In this document: positions 9,201-18,719 of the stretch, piece by piece
Numbering within the stretch: the first letter of the stretch is position 1
Layout: each line of letters starts with the position of its first letter
NCBI GenBank assembly: GCA_037127255.1
Contig: JBANSL010000014.1
Coordinates: 70,601,646-70,665,645, forward strand
Reading direction: 5' to 3'
Length of the DNA stretch: 64,000 nucleotides
Source of the DNA: Persicaria tinctoria
Lineage: Eukaryota > Streptophyta > Magnoliopsida > Caryophyllales > Polygonaceae
Notes under the pieces: model-generated
The model's input: the letters and a program-made list of their open reading frames with translations, nothing else
The model's database searches: none
What the model was told of the DNA's origin: nothing
Translations under genes and position numbers: made by a program

Positions 9201-10639
9201 GTGCGGCCCTGCATGTCCTTCACAAAGCAAGCAGATGGGTAAAATAACATGTAAACATTGTTGTCTTTGGTCAATTGAGAAACACTCAAGAGGCTTTTTC
9301 GAATTTGAGGAACAAATAGGATGTTATGTAAACGAATGGGTGTAGGATTGGCAGGCAAGGAAGAAGAGCCCAAATAAGTAATAGGAAGGGACATACCATT
9401 GCCCACCTGCAGACCTTCATTGCCAGTGTAATCAGAGTGAACAGAAAGATTACCAAAATCAGCTGTCACATGGTTGGTTGCACCAGAGTCAAAGTACCAG
9501 TTGGGATCAACTAGTGTGGACGGAGGAGCACCAACGGTGAAGGCATGGCGCTGTGGCGAAGGCTGTTGAAACTGCTGCTGAAGCTGCTGCTGGTCAGAAT
9601 GCTGGGGTGTGCCGCGGCCGCCGCCAGATCTGCCTCCACGACCGCCTCCTCTACCACCGCGACGACCGCTGGTGTTGTTCGTGGGAGGAAAGTCGTTGGT
9701 GTTGAGACGCTGCCAGCAGTTGATGGCCTCATGACCAGTCCTAGAGCAGATCTGACATTGAGGACGTGGTCGAGAGGGATCATGAGGGGGCTGTTTGGGA
9801 CGCCCTGTGGATTGGGAGGAGCGACTGCCACGACTTGCCACATTAGCCAAGAGGGCCGAGTCAGAGGCGGGAACAAGAGACGCTGCAATGTGCTCCTCCT
9901 CCCGAAGAAGAAGACCAAGTAATTCATCAGAGGAAATCGGATCCCTCTGCATGTTGTAGGATGTGAGAAAGGCCGAGTAAGATGCTCCAAGGCCGTTGAG
10001 AATGCATTCGACGAAGTCGGCATCAGAAACAATGTAGGCGCATTCCGCTAAAGCATCAGAAAAGGAACGCTTTTTCTCAACATACTCGAGAATGGTGAGC
10101 GAACCTTTCTGAAGATTTTGCATCTGTTGTTTGAGATGCATCTGACGAGCACGAGTCTGAGCAAAGAACATACGCTCAAGGATTGTCCAGGCTTCATGGG
10201 TGGACTGCGCGCGAGCAACATGAGCGAGGAGCGGTGTTGTGAGGGTTGATCGGATCCAAAGAAGAACCAGACGGTCCTTCTTCTTCCAATCGGCATAGGC
10301 GGGGTTGGGTGGCGCGGGCGCGGGCGCGCCAGTAGCAGACGCGGGCGCGCCAGTGTCGGGAGTGGTGGTGGGGGCATCAAGGGTGGCTGTGGGAGCGTTG
10401 GATTTGAGAAGAAAGGGTTCAAGGTCAAACGCCTCGAGGGCAGATTTGATTGTGTGTCGCCAGAGGGTATAATTGGAGCGATCAAGGCGAACATTGAGAT
10501 TGGGAAATTGAAGAGCCGGGAGAGGGCCGGTTCCAGAGGCCGCTAGGAGGATGTTGCCTGAGTTCTTGGTGCCGTCGGTGGGGTTGGGTGTGGTGTTGGA
10601 AACAACGGCGCCGGAGGGTGGGGTTTGGTCGGCAGACAT
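6245..10639 (-). CDS. Copia gag-pol polyprotein, intact (1464 aa)
   Basis: A single open frame encodes all retrotransposon functions. In order: a gag domain (about residues 45-265); a CCHC zinc knuckle, CQICSRTGHEAINC, at 295-308; a glycine/arginine-rich stretch; the aspartic protease core DSGA near 385; the pre-integrase motif WHERLGHPHES; integrase beginning near 575 (YSDVWGPAP) with GGEYRN; the reverse transcriptase with YVDD near 1150; and RNase H with SDAGW and KSSTEAEY. This order (integrase before RT) defines copia. The short LTR and single frame fit the Ale/Retrofit lineage; that placement is inference. FSLVVKPTTIR differs from the usual FSPVVKPTTIR. A 21-bp tandem repeat encodes repeated GAPALDP units in the linker after integrase. 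The stop lies only 13 bp from the 3' LTR. Confidence 0.95.
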   Translation of the reverse strand: MSADQTPPSGAVVSNTTPNPTDGTKNSGNILLAASGTGPLPALQFPNLNVRLDRSNYTLWRHTIKSALEAFDLEPFLLKSNAPTATLDAPTTTPDTGAPASATGAPAPAPPNPAYADWKKKDRLVLLWIRSTLTTPLLAHVARAQSTHEAWTILERMFFAQTRARQMHLKQQMQNLQKGSLTILEYVEKKRSFSDALAECAYIVSDADFVECILNGLGASYSAFLTSYNMQRDPISSDELLGLLLREEEHIAASLVPASDSALLANVASRGSRSSQSTGRPKQPPHDPSRPRPQCQICSRTGHEAINCWQRLNTNDFPPTNNTSGRRGGRGGGRGGRSGGGRGTPQHSDQQQLQQQFQQPSPQRHAFTVGAPPSTLVDPNWYFDSGATNHVTADFGNLSVHSDYTGNEGLQVGNGMSLPITYLGSSSLPANPTPIRLHNILFVPQIRKSLLSVSQLTKDNNVYMLFYPSACFVKDMQGRTLLKGIVENGLYHLQPPDPSRPPHQAFLGEKTSLQTWHERLGHPHESVFRRLVSRFQLPVSLNNLKRVCESCQLGKSHRLPLNSPHESSQHPFELVYSDVWGPAPVASFNGNSYFLIFVDDHTKFVWIYFLTHKSQVLHHVQLFHKMVETQFSSNIKQFQSDWGGEYRNVSSFLQSQGILHRVSCPHTQSQNGAAERRHRTIVEKGLAMLSHAKLPQSFWEHAFHTSVYLHNRTLTPVLHYKSPFESLYGKIPDYKFLKTFGCLCYPFLRPYTSNKLEFRSSPCIFIGYSSKHKGYLCLHVPTNRVYVARHVMFDEATFPYPSHTAVHSPSPSSDSRLPTLSLLQQASSPWLPSPLPSPQSPADTPTTTPNTGAPALDTGAPALDPGAPALDPGAPTSTTPGSVSRSLEEELAAQVSPSQGTSPSPISSEKPIIPSYFRPAADSTHPMLIRAQTNKLKPKALITTNHPLPSVPDLYDEPKTFLQASKSPEWQNAMQVEFDALIRNGTWTLVQRPLHANIVGCKWVYRIKRRADGSIERYKARLVAKGFNQEEGVDYFDTFSLVVKPTTIRIVLSLALHQSWPLRQVDINNAFLNGDLSEQVYMAQPPGFVDQSSPHAVCLLRKALYGLKQAPRAWFTKLRQFLLQHRFRPCQSDTSLFIRRQGSSTLLVLVYVDDLIVTGSVSAEIDTFIGLLNQTFSLRDLGDLHYFLGIELTRQSNQIVLSQQKYIRDLLLRSKMQDARPISSPAEPASRLVRDGDPHSDPHLYRSIVGALQYATITRPEISYVVNRVCQFMHSPTEVHWSAVKRILRYLKGTLSSGLVFCPLTDSRLVAFSDAGWASDGDDCRSQHGFAIYYGGNLISWASKKQNVVAKSSTEAEYRAIAFAATELIWIQQLLSELRAPAVRPPIVLCDNLSATYMSANPVFHQRSKHIKIDYYFVREQVEDGSLIVRHVRGQDQIADIFTKAVGTARFLSLRSKLHVRDPP
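8015..8092 (-). repeat. 21-bp in-frame minisatellite in copia-1 pol linker
   Basis: About four tandem units containing GGCGCGCCAG encode repeated GAPALDP/GAPALDT residues between integrase and reverse transcriptase. Similar GGCGCGCCAG motifs occur in the gag part near 10320-10350, where they encode GAPAS/GAPAP. Confidence 0.75.
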
Positions 10640-10683
10640 GGTCGGCGGCGGCGAAAGGGAAAAAGATTAGAAGGATCGGGTTA

Positions 10684-10695
10684 AGGCTGATACCA
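10684..10695 (-). promoter_or_regulatory. Primer-binding site of copia-1
   Basis: On the minus strand TGGTATCAGCCT directly follows the LTR. The first nine bases match the complement of the plant initiator tRNA-Met 3' end, the usual primer of copia reverse transcription. Confidence 0.85.
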
Positions 10696-10874
10696 TGTAA
10701 ACAATCAGTAGGGTTTGATAATTGTGATTCTTGATTTCTTTCATTAACTTGGAATGAATATATAGATACAATGCTTGGGCTCTAAGGCCTATTGAATATG
10801 CACAGCGGATATGGAAAGATATACAAAAATACAAAAGGATAGAAATATATCCTGAATAATATTATATCCTAATA
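10696..10874 (-). repeat. 5' LTR of copia-1
   Basis: 179 bp, with one difference from the 3' LTR. The element's promoter should lie here. Confidence 0.93.
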
Positions 10875-10879
10875 CAAAG

Positions 10880-11313
10880 ATAGATCGAGCAAGGTAGGTA
10901 AGATTCATGTGGTTGAGAATAGGAAGGGTAGGAATCCAATTAGTTACAGTTACAGACATTGAGAGTGCAGTGTGTGTGCAATGGAAGACTGGTAGGAATC
11001 AATCCTATTATTCAATTTGTCCCGGCCCGCTATATATAATATTCTACCTACCGGTAAAAACTGCAAAATTAAGTAATAAATAAATAATCCACCGACTTAT
11101 AGTTACGACTTACAGCGAGATATAAATATTGGTGGTGTTTAATTATTCTTTTAGTGCTACCCGGAGTGTTTAATTTACAAGTAATTAATCAACGGGAAAG
11201 CTTCACAAATTAAACTCAGGCCTGATTTAAGCCATTTTACACAAAATCATTCATTTATTATATTACGGAATGGTGGCCAGTGTCGTGGGTACGAACGCTT
11301 GTGCACTCGTAGT
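10880..11313. other. Intergenic, nothing recognised
   Basis: AT-rich flank between copia-1 and the next element, with no supported gene. GAACGCTTGTGCACT near 11293 resembles a motif in the repeats at 60.4 kb. Confidence 0.4.
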
Positions 11314-11559
11314 CCATTTCCTCTTACGGCTAATTTGCATAACTAGCCATAAAAAAAAAACTTTGCACAAATAACCATATGCCTCAATTATTTGTATGGG
11401 GTAGAAAGTGGTCATTTTTTGCAAATAAAAAAGGTAACCGGGAGAGGAAGTTGCAGGTAAAGGGGTGGGACACTGTAGCTACACTGTAGCGGTCAGTAGT
11501 TGTCAGTGACATGTGGCACCAAAAGGCATCATCCGTTCATTTCAGAAAACTGTGCACTG

Positions 11560-12000
11560 CCCATCTTACCAATAGAATGAATTTATCCTACCAATAGGTT
11601 AAACCTGTCTTTCCATACGTGGAGATATTTTGGAAAGAATCTGGAGGGGATTCACTGTAGCTGATTTGGCGGGCTGTCAATGCATTTTTGGCGCCAAAAC
11701 AGGGTTCCTCCTTTGGGGAAAGGGGGAGCATTTATGAGGGGAAAATGCAATGATTGCATTGATGGGTGTCCCCCAATAACATATATAAGCTTGAGAAGAA
11801 GATCTGAAACACCATAACATGCTCTGCAAAAAGTGAGGCAGAATAGGAGAGAAGCGGAAAGGACGGGTAAAAAGTTACCCGTTCATTCCAGGAAACGATA
11901 CAGTCCTCATCCTACCAATAGAGTATTTCTGTCCTACCAATAGTGTCCAACTGTCATTTCATACCTGAAAAAGTGCAAGAAGTTTGTCCGATGACAGTGG
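11560..12000. repeat. Dispersed CCTACCAATAG-type short repeats
   Basis: TTACCAATAGA, TCCTACCAATAG and similar words recur at about 11567, 11586, 11912 and 11932. Variants of the same word are the core of the repeat array inside 12231-13756, which suggests the two stretches are related. Confidence 0.5.
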
Positions 12001-12236
12001 TAGCGATGGGTAAGTGATCTTGTACCTATCATTTGTAGTTGTTCCTTTTTCTTATAATAGAACTACCCCAAGGTGACGGTTTCACGAGACCAGTTGCAGA
12101 GAGTTCGTAATTTATACTCTCGTTTTGATCAATTGCATAACTTGCAAATTAAGATTACAAATTCAAACGCTATTTTTGCTTCCTGTGAAATTATCACTTC
12201 TTGATGTCTAGACGATCATAAGGACCCATTGAAAAT

Positions 12237-12306
12237 AGTCTATTAGCTCAATTGGTAGAGCGTTGTGTTTGCACACAAAGATGTGAGTTCGACTCTCACA
12301 CAGGCT
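12237..12306 (+). tRNA. tRNA-like sequence at left end of foldback element
   Basis: A 70-nt cloverleaf-like unit: acceptor AGTCTAT with CAGGCT, one pair weakened by a base change. D-arm TAGCTCAATTGGTAGAGC gives a good A box and GTTCGACTC a good B box; the T-stem GTGAG/CTCAC is perfect. The anticodon stem TTGTG/CACAA closes a six-base loop containing TGC, one base short of a normal loop. Decoding as tRNA-Ala is therefore doubtful. Confidence 0.55.
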
Positions 12307-13680
12307 AATGCGGAGTATGTGTTCATGAATCTCTCTCAACTTATACAATTATTAACCTGGCAGAAAATATATATACTAATGGTAGGACAAATTTACGAAC
12401 ATGTTAGGACAAAATCATAAATCTCTCTGAACTTATACGATTATAAACATGATAGGAAATATATACATTGGTGGTAGGACAAATCTGTGAACATGGTAAG
12501 ACAAATTAATAAATCTCTCCAGACTAGGTTTTACTCAATTTTCTTTCTCCACATGATGATCATGAACTTGTCAGCGATGACTGGGTACTTCTGAGTGTCA
12601 ATATTCACTACTTGGATCTTGTCTTTCAGGGCAACACTAACTTTATCCAGGACAGGGACCATAGCTTGAGATTAATCATCACACATGATATATCCATGTA
12701 TAACTTTTGCATTTGTGGTTCATATAACTTCAGTCTTTGCCTGTGGAGCATGCCTTCTCCTTTTGCTTTTCTGAGATTCTTGTGGAAGTAATTTTTTTTC
12801 GTAAAGTCAATTATGCATTTACATTTTGCCAATAGTATAAATATATCGTACCATCAGTGTGCATCTATCCTACCATTGGTGTCAAGTTATACAGGAATTA
12901 CTGGGTTTCCATTATGATCCTACCAATATCGTTGTTTTCTCCTACCATTAGTTTCCATCAATCCTACCATTCTGATCCTACCGATATCGTTGTTTTCTCC
13001 TACTATTAGTTTTCATCTATCCTACCATTTTTGTGCATCTATCATACCAATTTAAATAGCTTTCAAGGAAAATCAAGCTAGAAACCGTAGCAAAATATGT
13101 TCCACATTTTTCAGAAAAACAACCAAGGGTAGAGGGTTTCCAGTGTACAACAGAAGATGAAGGAAACCTAAGTAACACTATATCCAAGGGTAGAGGCTCT
13201 AATTCAGTCGTTCTAGCATTGAATTAGATTGAATTCATGAATTTTGATTGATAGAAATTGGATTGAGATTTATGGATTGGTAATTGAGATTGAGATTATG
13301 GTCAATTCACGCCTCAATGATGACTAGTCTGGGATTTGTGGATTGGTCAATATTAATTCTACGTCTTTGCTAATAGTACAAATATATCTTACCATTCGTG
13401 TACATCTATCCTACCATTAGTATCAAGTTATACACTTAGGAATTTCGGTGATTACATTTATCATACCAATATCGTATATTTATCCTACCACGTTCACAAA
13501 TTTGTCCTACCACTAGTCTATATATTTCCTACCAAGTTCATAATTTTATAAGTTCAGAGATATTCATAATTCATAAATTTGTCGTACCAGATTCATAAAT
13601 TTATCCTGCCATTAGTGTATAAATTTCCTACCATTTTTAATCGTATAAGTCCATAGAGATATGAACGCATACTCCGTATT

Positions 13681-13750
13681 AGCCTATGTGAGAGTCGAAC
13701 TCACATCTTTGTGTGCAAACACAACGCTCTACCAATTGAGCTAATAGGCT
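13681..13750 (-). tRNA. tRNA-like sequence at right end of foldback element
   Basis: On the minus strand this is the same 70-nt unit with a perfect acceptor stem (AGCCTAT/ATAGGCT). It differs from the left copy at only two bases, one in each acceptor strand. A and B boxes are intact; the anticodon loop has six bases around TGC. The two copies are far better conserved than the DNA just inside them. Confidence 0.6.
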
Positions 13751-14656
13751 ATTTTCCATCCATCTTCATTATGAATGCATGTTTTTTTCCGAAGTACTTT
13801 GTTCTCTAGAACACTCAACCAAGCACGCTGCGTTCACAGCCATGGACTTATACGATATGTTGGTGTATAATGGAATCTGGAAGAATTTGTCTTTCCAACC
13901 AAAGCTTCAATACCTATTCGATGAAAAATGTATTAGTAGCAATACAAACAAAAGGGTGAAACTTTGTCTATATATTAATTAAGATAACAGCTCTAACAAC
14001 ACAAGTTCAAAGGAAATATTTCATTCCTTGCCTTCATACAGTGCCGCCAATTTTCTCTAGCAACATATCCACTAGGAGCAGCAGCTAACAATAAGTGTGG
14101 CAATGCTGCTTGAATAGCTTATATGTATGCATCACAAATGCTTCCTGAACACAAGTTCAAAGCATTTAACATAATACTTATCTAAAAGATAAAAGAAGAC
14201 GTGACAATGAGAAGAGAGCGCCTTGCCTTTCAAACCTTGAGAGCATTGAGCAATTGAATCCACAAGGGAAAAAAAAAAGATCAACCCTTCTGTACTACAA
14301 GGTTGATTCTCTCTCCAAACAACGAGCAAGGGTTTCAAGAACCTTAAAGATAAAATGCATGTAAGAATCTGGTAGAAAATGTATTCAAGCATCTAAATCC
14401 CAAATGATAACACATCAGTCTGTAGTTTTCTATAAAATTGAGGAAGTTCTTCACTAGACTCTAGTTAATGTCTTAAAAAGAGAGCAGCCCCTAAATCTAC
14501 AAGTTAATGAAAAATATAAACAGGACAAAATATGCACTTCACAAACAAAAAGCAACACATTCAATTTCAAAGAGCATGTATAGTATTTTAATATTAACCT
14601 CATTATGGCAAAATAAATTGAATAATACATAGTAAACTAATATAACATAGCCATAC

Positions 14657-14778
14657 CTCAGTAGCGATGCCAAACTTAGCACAATCTATTGCAATTCGAG
14701 TTGCCCAGCTGATGCTCTCTTTTGTCCTTGTTAATGTTCCAAGTGTTGTTTTAAAAGATGCAAGTGCAACCTTTACTT
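14657..14778 (-). pseudogene. Captured exon-like fragment, source gene not identified
   Basis: On the minus strand an open stretch reads VKVALASFKTTLGTLTRTKE and then SISWATRIAIDCAKFGIATE, with an AG before it (CACAG) and a good GT donor after it (GAG/GTATGG). The splice-like borders and amphipathic composition look like one exon of a plant gene copied into the surrounding element. I cannot name the gene with confidence. Confidence 0.5.
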
Positions 14779-15796
14779 CTGTGCTATTACTTGACTTGTT
14801 TGAGGATTAATTTTGTGCTATTGCTCAAGTTGATTGAGGATTTCATACTATGAGAGTGAGATGCTTCTGAATTGTATTTTATATTCTCATCAAGATCAGA
14901 AGCATTCTTCTCTTTGCAAAAATTAGCATCAGGAATGTAACAACCATTAGGGACACTATGCACATACTCAAAAATCCTTTGACATCAGCAAAAGAGCAAA
15001 AAATAACATAAGGATGCATATTAACATCAGCAAAAACCAGAGTATTTAGAATCGGCCAGGAGACCTGTCTGGGCAACAGGGGGAGTAAATCTCTCGGTTG
15101 AATTGGGAATTTGAACTCAATTCCACAAGGAAAGGACCCTACAGATTTGCAAATATAAATTTAGGGGAAATGAAAACCCCTAGAAATCAGCGTCTGCAAT
15201 TGAACGAGAATTGAAGCGTCCCGATGGTGAAGATGGAGATAGGATCGGAATTAAACTCAGGTAAATTCAACACTGACCCTCTTCAATTAAATCAAGGTGA
15301 AGAGGGATGACATACGTACACTAAACTTACTTGGTCGGAATCGAAGTCAAGGAAATCCAGATTCGCTTGGATGAAGGCGAATTGAAGCCAAGCGAGAGCA
15401 GCGGAGATCTACATTCGAGAAGAAGGAGAAGCAACATGAGGTGAGACTAACGGGATCGCTGGTGGATCTTCCTCGCCGACGCCGCCGAGTCCCTACCCGT
15501 ACGGCGGTGGCATCTGGATCCTCCCGTCCGCGGTGCACTCTCTCCTGAAGCTGAATCTCGACCCTCCTCCGTCGGCATCACCGCCTCTCCCTCCCCTCTC
15601 TGGGATTCCGACGCTTACCTGCTACAACAGGTTTCCAACAATGCAAAAAAACCTGTTGTTATATTTGCTTGGAATGGCCAGGCTATTTTGTGCCAAGTTT
15701 TTACCCTATTGACTATTTGTGCAAATAGGCCCATTTTTTGGGCTATTTATGCAAATAGGCCCATTTTTTGGGCTATTTGGTACCATTTCCTCTTAC

Positions 15797-16240
15797 TTGA
15801 AAGTTGAAATGTGTTGTACATACACAAATATTACAGTGTATGTATATACCTTCTTTTTTTTTTTTCAAATTACAGTGTACCTAATATATTAGTGCATATA
15901 TAGAATACTACGTATATATAATATTATTACACAAATATTACAGTGCATATATAGAATAGTACGTATATATAAATATATAATATTACAGTGATAACAATAT
16001 ATTAGTGTATATATATATTATAATATACAGTAGTATCTATTATTTCCAATGTATAATTCAGACATATACACACTGCAGGGGAATTTCGGTTTTTTCGGGT
16101 CAAAAACCGAAAAAATCGTAACCGAATATTCGGTCTTCGGTTCGGGCTTCGGGCTGCCCCTCCCAAAAAATCGGGCCGTCGGTTTCGGCCCGATCCATTT
16201 GGATCGGTTCGGTGCGGTTAGGGCCTGGCCCGTTGAGCCA
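15797..16240. other. AT-rich spacer and short CGG/CCG repeat block
   Basis: TATA-rich DNA, then at 16080-16245 a block of alternating CGGTTTCGG and CCGAAACCG-like words ending CCACCCTAG. It looks like the end of an hAT-like repeat, but no flanking duplication is visible. Confidence 0.4.
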
Positions 16241-16245
16241 CCCTA

Positions 16246-16500
16246 GTTAGAAGGAATGAAAGTAGTCGCAAGGCTAGGGATAAGGCACATTATCATTGAA
16301 GGTGACAACTAAGAGTTGATGAGGATACTAACAAGAGGAAAACATGTCAGATGGGAGATCTTACGTACGCCAAATTGAATAGGTCAAAATCATGGAAGTA
16401 AACTTTGAAAAGGTGGAGTACAACCATATATATCTACAGGGAGGCAAACAAAGTTGCAGATTATATAACCACTAGGGGTATCATTAGTGATAGAAAATCT
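16246..16500 (+). pseudogene. Decayed LINE RNase H-like domain
   Basis: Positions 16250-16330 read GMKVVARLGIRHIIIEGDN, a stop, and ELMRILTRGKHVRWEIL. In another frame 16420-16470 reads TIYIYREANKVADYITTRGI. These are the central and C-terminal motifs of the RNase H-like domain of plant LINEs. Stops and frame changes show it is dead, and no A-tail or target duplication is clear. Confidence 0.7.
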
Positions 16501-16904
16501 TCTTCTTCTTTTTCTTCTTTCTCGTTAAGGTCCAAAAAGAATAAAAATGGTGTAAACTAATTAAATATATCTAGCTTATTAGTAATTAGGATGACGTGTA
16601 GTGATTAGTAAGTTAGGACTTTAGCTCATATTGTAATGGGCATGGACGCATGGTGGTAAACCAAAAAAAATAAAATACTTTTATTATGTTGTAAGCATGC
16701 ATGATTTGACCTCATGATGGATCCATAATAAGCTAGTTAAGCCAGTCCGCACAATCATGATGATTTTAGCATCATTTAGTAGGTGATTTTATTCAAATTT
16801 TGACAAACAATGGGTGAATTTAAGGAAGAAAAACTTATAATTTTGTATAGGTTTTCAAAATTGAAGTACGTTTTGTGTTAAATTTTAGCAAAAAAACGAA
16901 AAAT

Positions 16905-18427
16905 TAGGGTTGTTATTCGAGCCGAACGAGTCGAGTATTGCTTGTTTATATTCAGTTCATTTATATTATGAACGAGTTCGAGCTGAGCCTAAATTTTGAC
17001 TTGAGCTTAAAAATGTGCTCATACTCGACTGGTTTAAAAAAAGGTAAATTGAAACTAATATCCCAACCTTTAGGGATAGTTGCTTTCAATACCCTAACCT
17101 TGTAAAATTTCACAAAATATTTTAACCTATAACATTAGTTGCAATTAACACCCTAAATGAGTCTCTTAAATTAAAAAATTACCCACATCAAACAAAAATT
17201 ACAAAAAAATCACCCATATTCATAAAATATTTTCAATGATCCCCTAATGGATTTTTTAAAAATGAGAATTAAATAAATCTCTTACAATTTAACCCTACCC
17301 GACCCACCATCCAAAAATAATTATAATAGATATATAAAATATACTACTCCTTTAAAATATAATATAATCACTTTAGCATCAACTCATTTAAAATTTTAAT
17401 ATAATCGATCAAAACAATTAATTATTTATCTAAAAAACATACATTATAATTAAAATCTAAATTTATATAAGTCTGTCTCAATACATGTCGATTTGTACAT
17501 CTATATATTCCCTATATATTATTTGATACGATATATACTGTCTTTTTGGTTAATATTATGTTATATAAACTAAAACTTATACATAACATCTTATAATGTA
17601 TCACACATAAATTCCATGGTATTAAAAAAATGATTTTATAAGAAATGTTTAACATAATAGTTTCACAAAAATAAAATAAAGTAGATTTAGAAAAATAAAT
17701 GGTAAAAGATATGATAATCATTTGCAATAAATAATTATATAATAAAGATATGCGAAAAATAATATGGTAAAAAATAATAATTTCACCATATTATTTTTAA
17801 TATATATTTATATGTAACTATTTATTACAAATGGTTATCATATCTCATACCATTTATTTATTAAAATCTACATTAATTTATTTTTGTAAAAGTATTATGT
17901 TTAAGATAAATAATTAATTTCAAATTTTAAAATATATTACGAGTTTATTGAAAACATATTATGAATTTATTGAAAACATTTTATGAATATGGGTGATTTT
18001 TTGTAATTTTAGTATGATATGGGTAATTTTAAATTTAAGAATCTCATCCAGGGTATTAAGCGCAACTAATGGTATATGTTAGGATATTTTGTGAAATATT
18101 AAAAGGTTAGGGTATTAAAAGCAACTATCCCTAAAGGTTGGGATATTAGTTGCAATTTACCCTTTAAGAAATGAACGAGCTCGAGCTGAACTTTTTTCGA
18201 GTTATAGACAGTTTTACTTGCTCATTACACTGTTATTTAAAGAAAATTTTAGAAATTTCATAAAATTCGGGCTATTCGAGTTTAATTAATTCGAACGAGC
18301 CGACCTTTAGACCGAGCTTAAAATGTGCTCATACTCGGCTCGTTTAGAAAATGAACGAGCAGGAGTTGAGTTTTTATCGAGCGAGTATGAGTCAGATTCG
18401 AGCTACTCATGTTGCATAACACCCCTA
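16905..18427. mobile_element. Non-autonomous hAT-like element, split by a small MULE
   Basis: The ends are TAGGGTTGTTATTCGAGC and, on the reverse complement of the right, TAGGGGTGTTATGCAAC. Flanking 8-bp repeats are CGAAAAAT (16897-16904) and CGAAAGAT (18428-18435), matching at 7 of 8. Both fit hAT superfamily rules. The sequence is rich in CGAGC/GCTCG words. Relatives lie at 61689-62055 and, as fragments, near 30428 and 31080. A second element (17043-18162) sits inside it. Confidence 0.75.
17043..18162. mobile_element. Small Mutator-like MITE nested in the hAT-like element
   Basis: Inverted ends are GGTAAATTGAAACTAATATC on the left and GGGTAAATTGCAACTAATAT on the reverse complement of the right, about 130 bp long with inner subrepeats. 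Flanks TTTAAAAAA (17033-17041) and TTTAAGAAA (18163-18171) match at 8 of 9. The AT-rich interior has no gene. The hAT sequence continues on both sides, which proves the order of insertion. Confidence 0.75.
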
Positions 18428-18571
18428 CGAAAGATCGAGCTTTTACACCTTTAAAATAAAGAGGGATTTTGTATAAAATAGGGCAAACAAGAGTGAAAGT
18501 GCCCCACTCACAACCAACGTACTATATGTGTATCACCTAGTGTAGATATGTTTATATGAAAAAAAAAATTA

Positions 18572-18717
18572 CTTCTTCCCTCTTTTTAATTGTCTTTTAC
18601 GTGAGTATGAAAATATTCTTAAAATTTAATATAAAAATTGATATATAGTTTTTATTATCATTAAAAAAAACATGTATAAATTAATAATAAAATTCAATTA
18701 AAAAGAAACAAATGGAG
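18572..18717. mobile_element. Stowaway-like MITE (degenerate)
   Basis: It begins CTTCTTCCCTCTTTTTAATT after TA and ends AAAGAAACAAATGGAG before TA. The size, the ends and the TA flanks fit Tc1/mariner-type Stowaway elements. The ends are too diverged for certainty. Confidence 0.5.
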
Positions 18718-18719
18718 TA

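Larger units (their letters stand above)
6053..10874 (-). mobile_element. Complete Ty1/copia LTR retrotransposon (copia-1)
   Basis: Two 179-bp LTRs (6053-6231 and 10696-10874) differ at a single position that I can see. The element is flanked by a perfect 5-bp duplication CAAAG at 6048-6052 and 10875-10879. A primer-binding site TGGTATCAG, matching the 3' end of initiator tRNA-Met, directly abuts the upstream LTR (10684-10695, minus strand). A G-rich polypurine tract (6232-6240) abuts the other. One uninterrupted gag-pol frame fills the interior. All parts needed for an autonomous copia element are visible, so this is a young and possibly active copy. Confidence 0.95.
12231..13756. mobile_element. 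Foldback-type element with tRNA-like terminal inverted repeats
   Basis: The left end (GAAAATAGTCTATTAGCTC) and the reverse complement of the right end (GAAAATAGCCTATTAGCTC) match. Similarity continues inward for roughly 300 bp with growing divergence. Each end contains a 70-nt tRNA-like sequence reading inward. Between the ends are many degenerate copies of TCCTACCATTAGTGT-like and GGTAGGAxAAAT-like words. I see no coding capacity and no convincing target-site duplication. It could be an unusual MITE or foldback element, or two head-out SINE-like units in inverted orientation. Confidence 0.65.
11328..15782. mobile_element. Composite DNA element with inverted ends and 14-bp flanking repeats
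   Basis: The left end has ATTTGCATAACTAGCC and then TTTGCACAAATAACC. The reverse complement of the right end has ATTTGCATAAATAGCC and then ATTTGCACAAATAG, plus one extra outer repeat unit. The perfect 14-bp direct repeat CCATTTCCTCTTAC occurs just outside at 11314-11327 and 15783-15796. Imperfect inverted ends and captured exon-like pieces fit a Mutator-like carrier, but 14 bp is long for a MULE duplication and the exact borders are uncertain. It holds a nested tRNA-ended element (12231-13756) and a GC-rich gene-like stretch (15400-15600). Confidence 0.55.

Noticed and set aside
12237..12306. Functional nuclear tRNA-Ala(TGC) gene
   Set aside because: The anticodon loop has only six bases and the locus is part of an inverted terminal repeat with relatives that lack a usable anticodon.
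16081..16246. hAT MITE with CAGGGG...CACCCTAG ends
   Set aside because: No flanking duplication and poor match between the ends; kept only as a repeat block.
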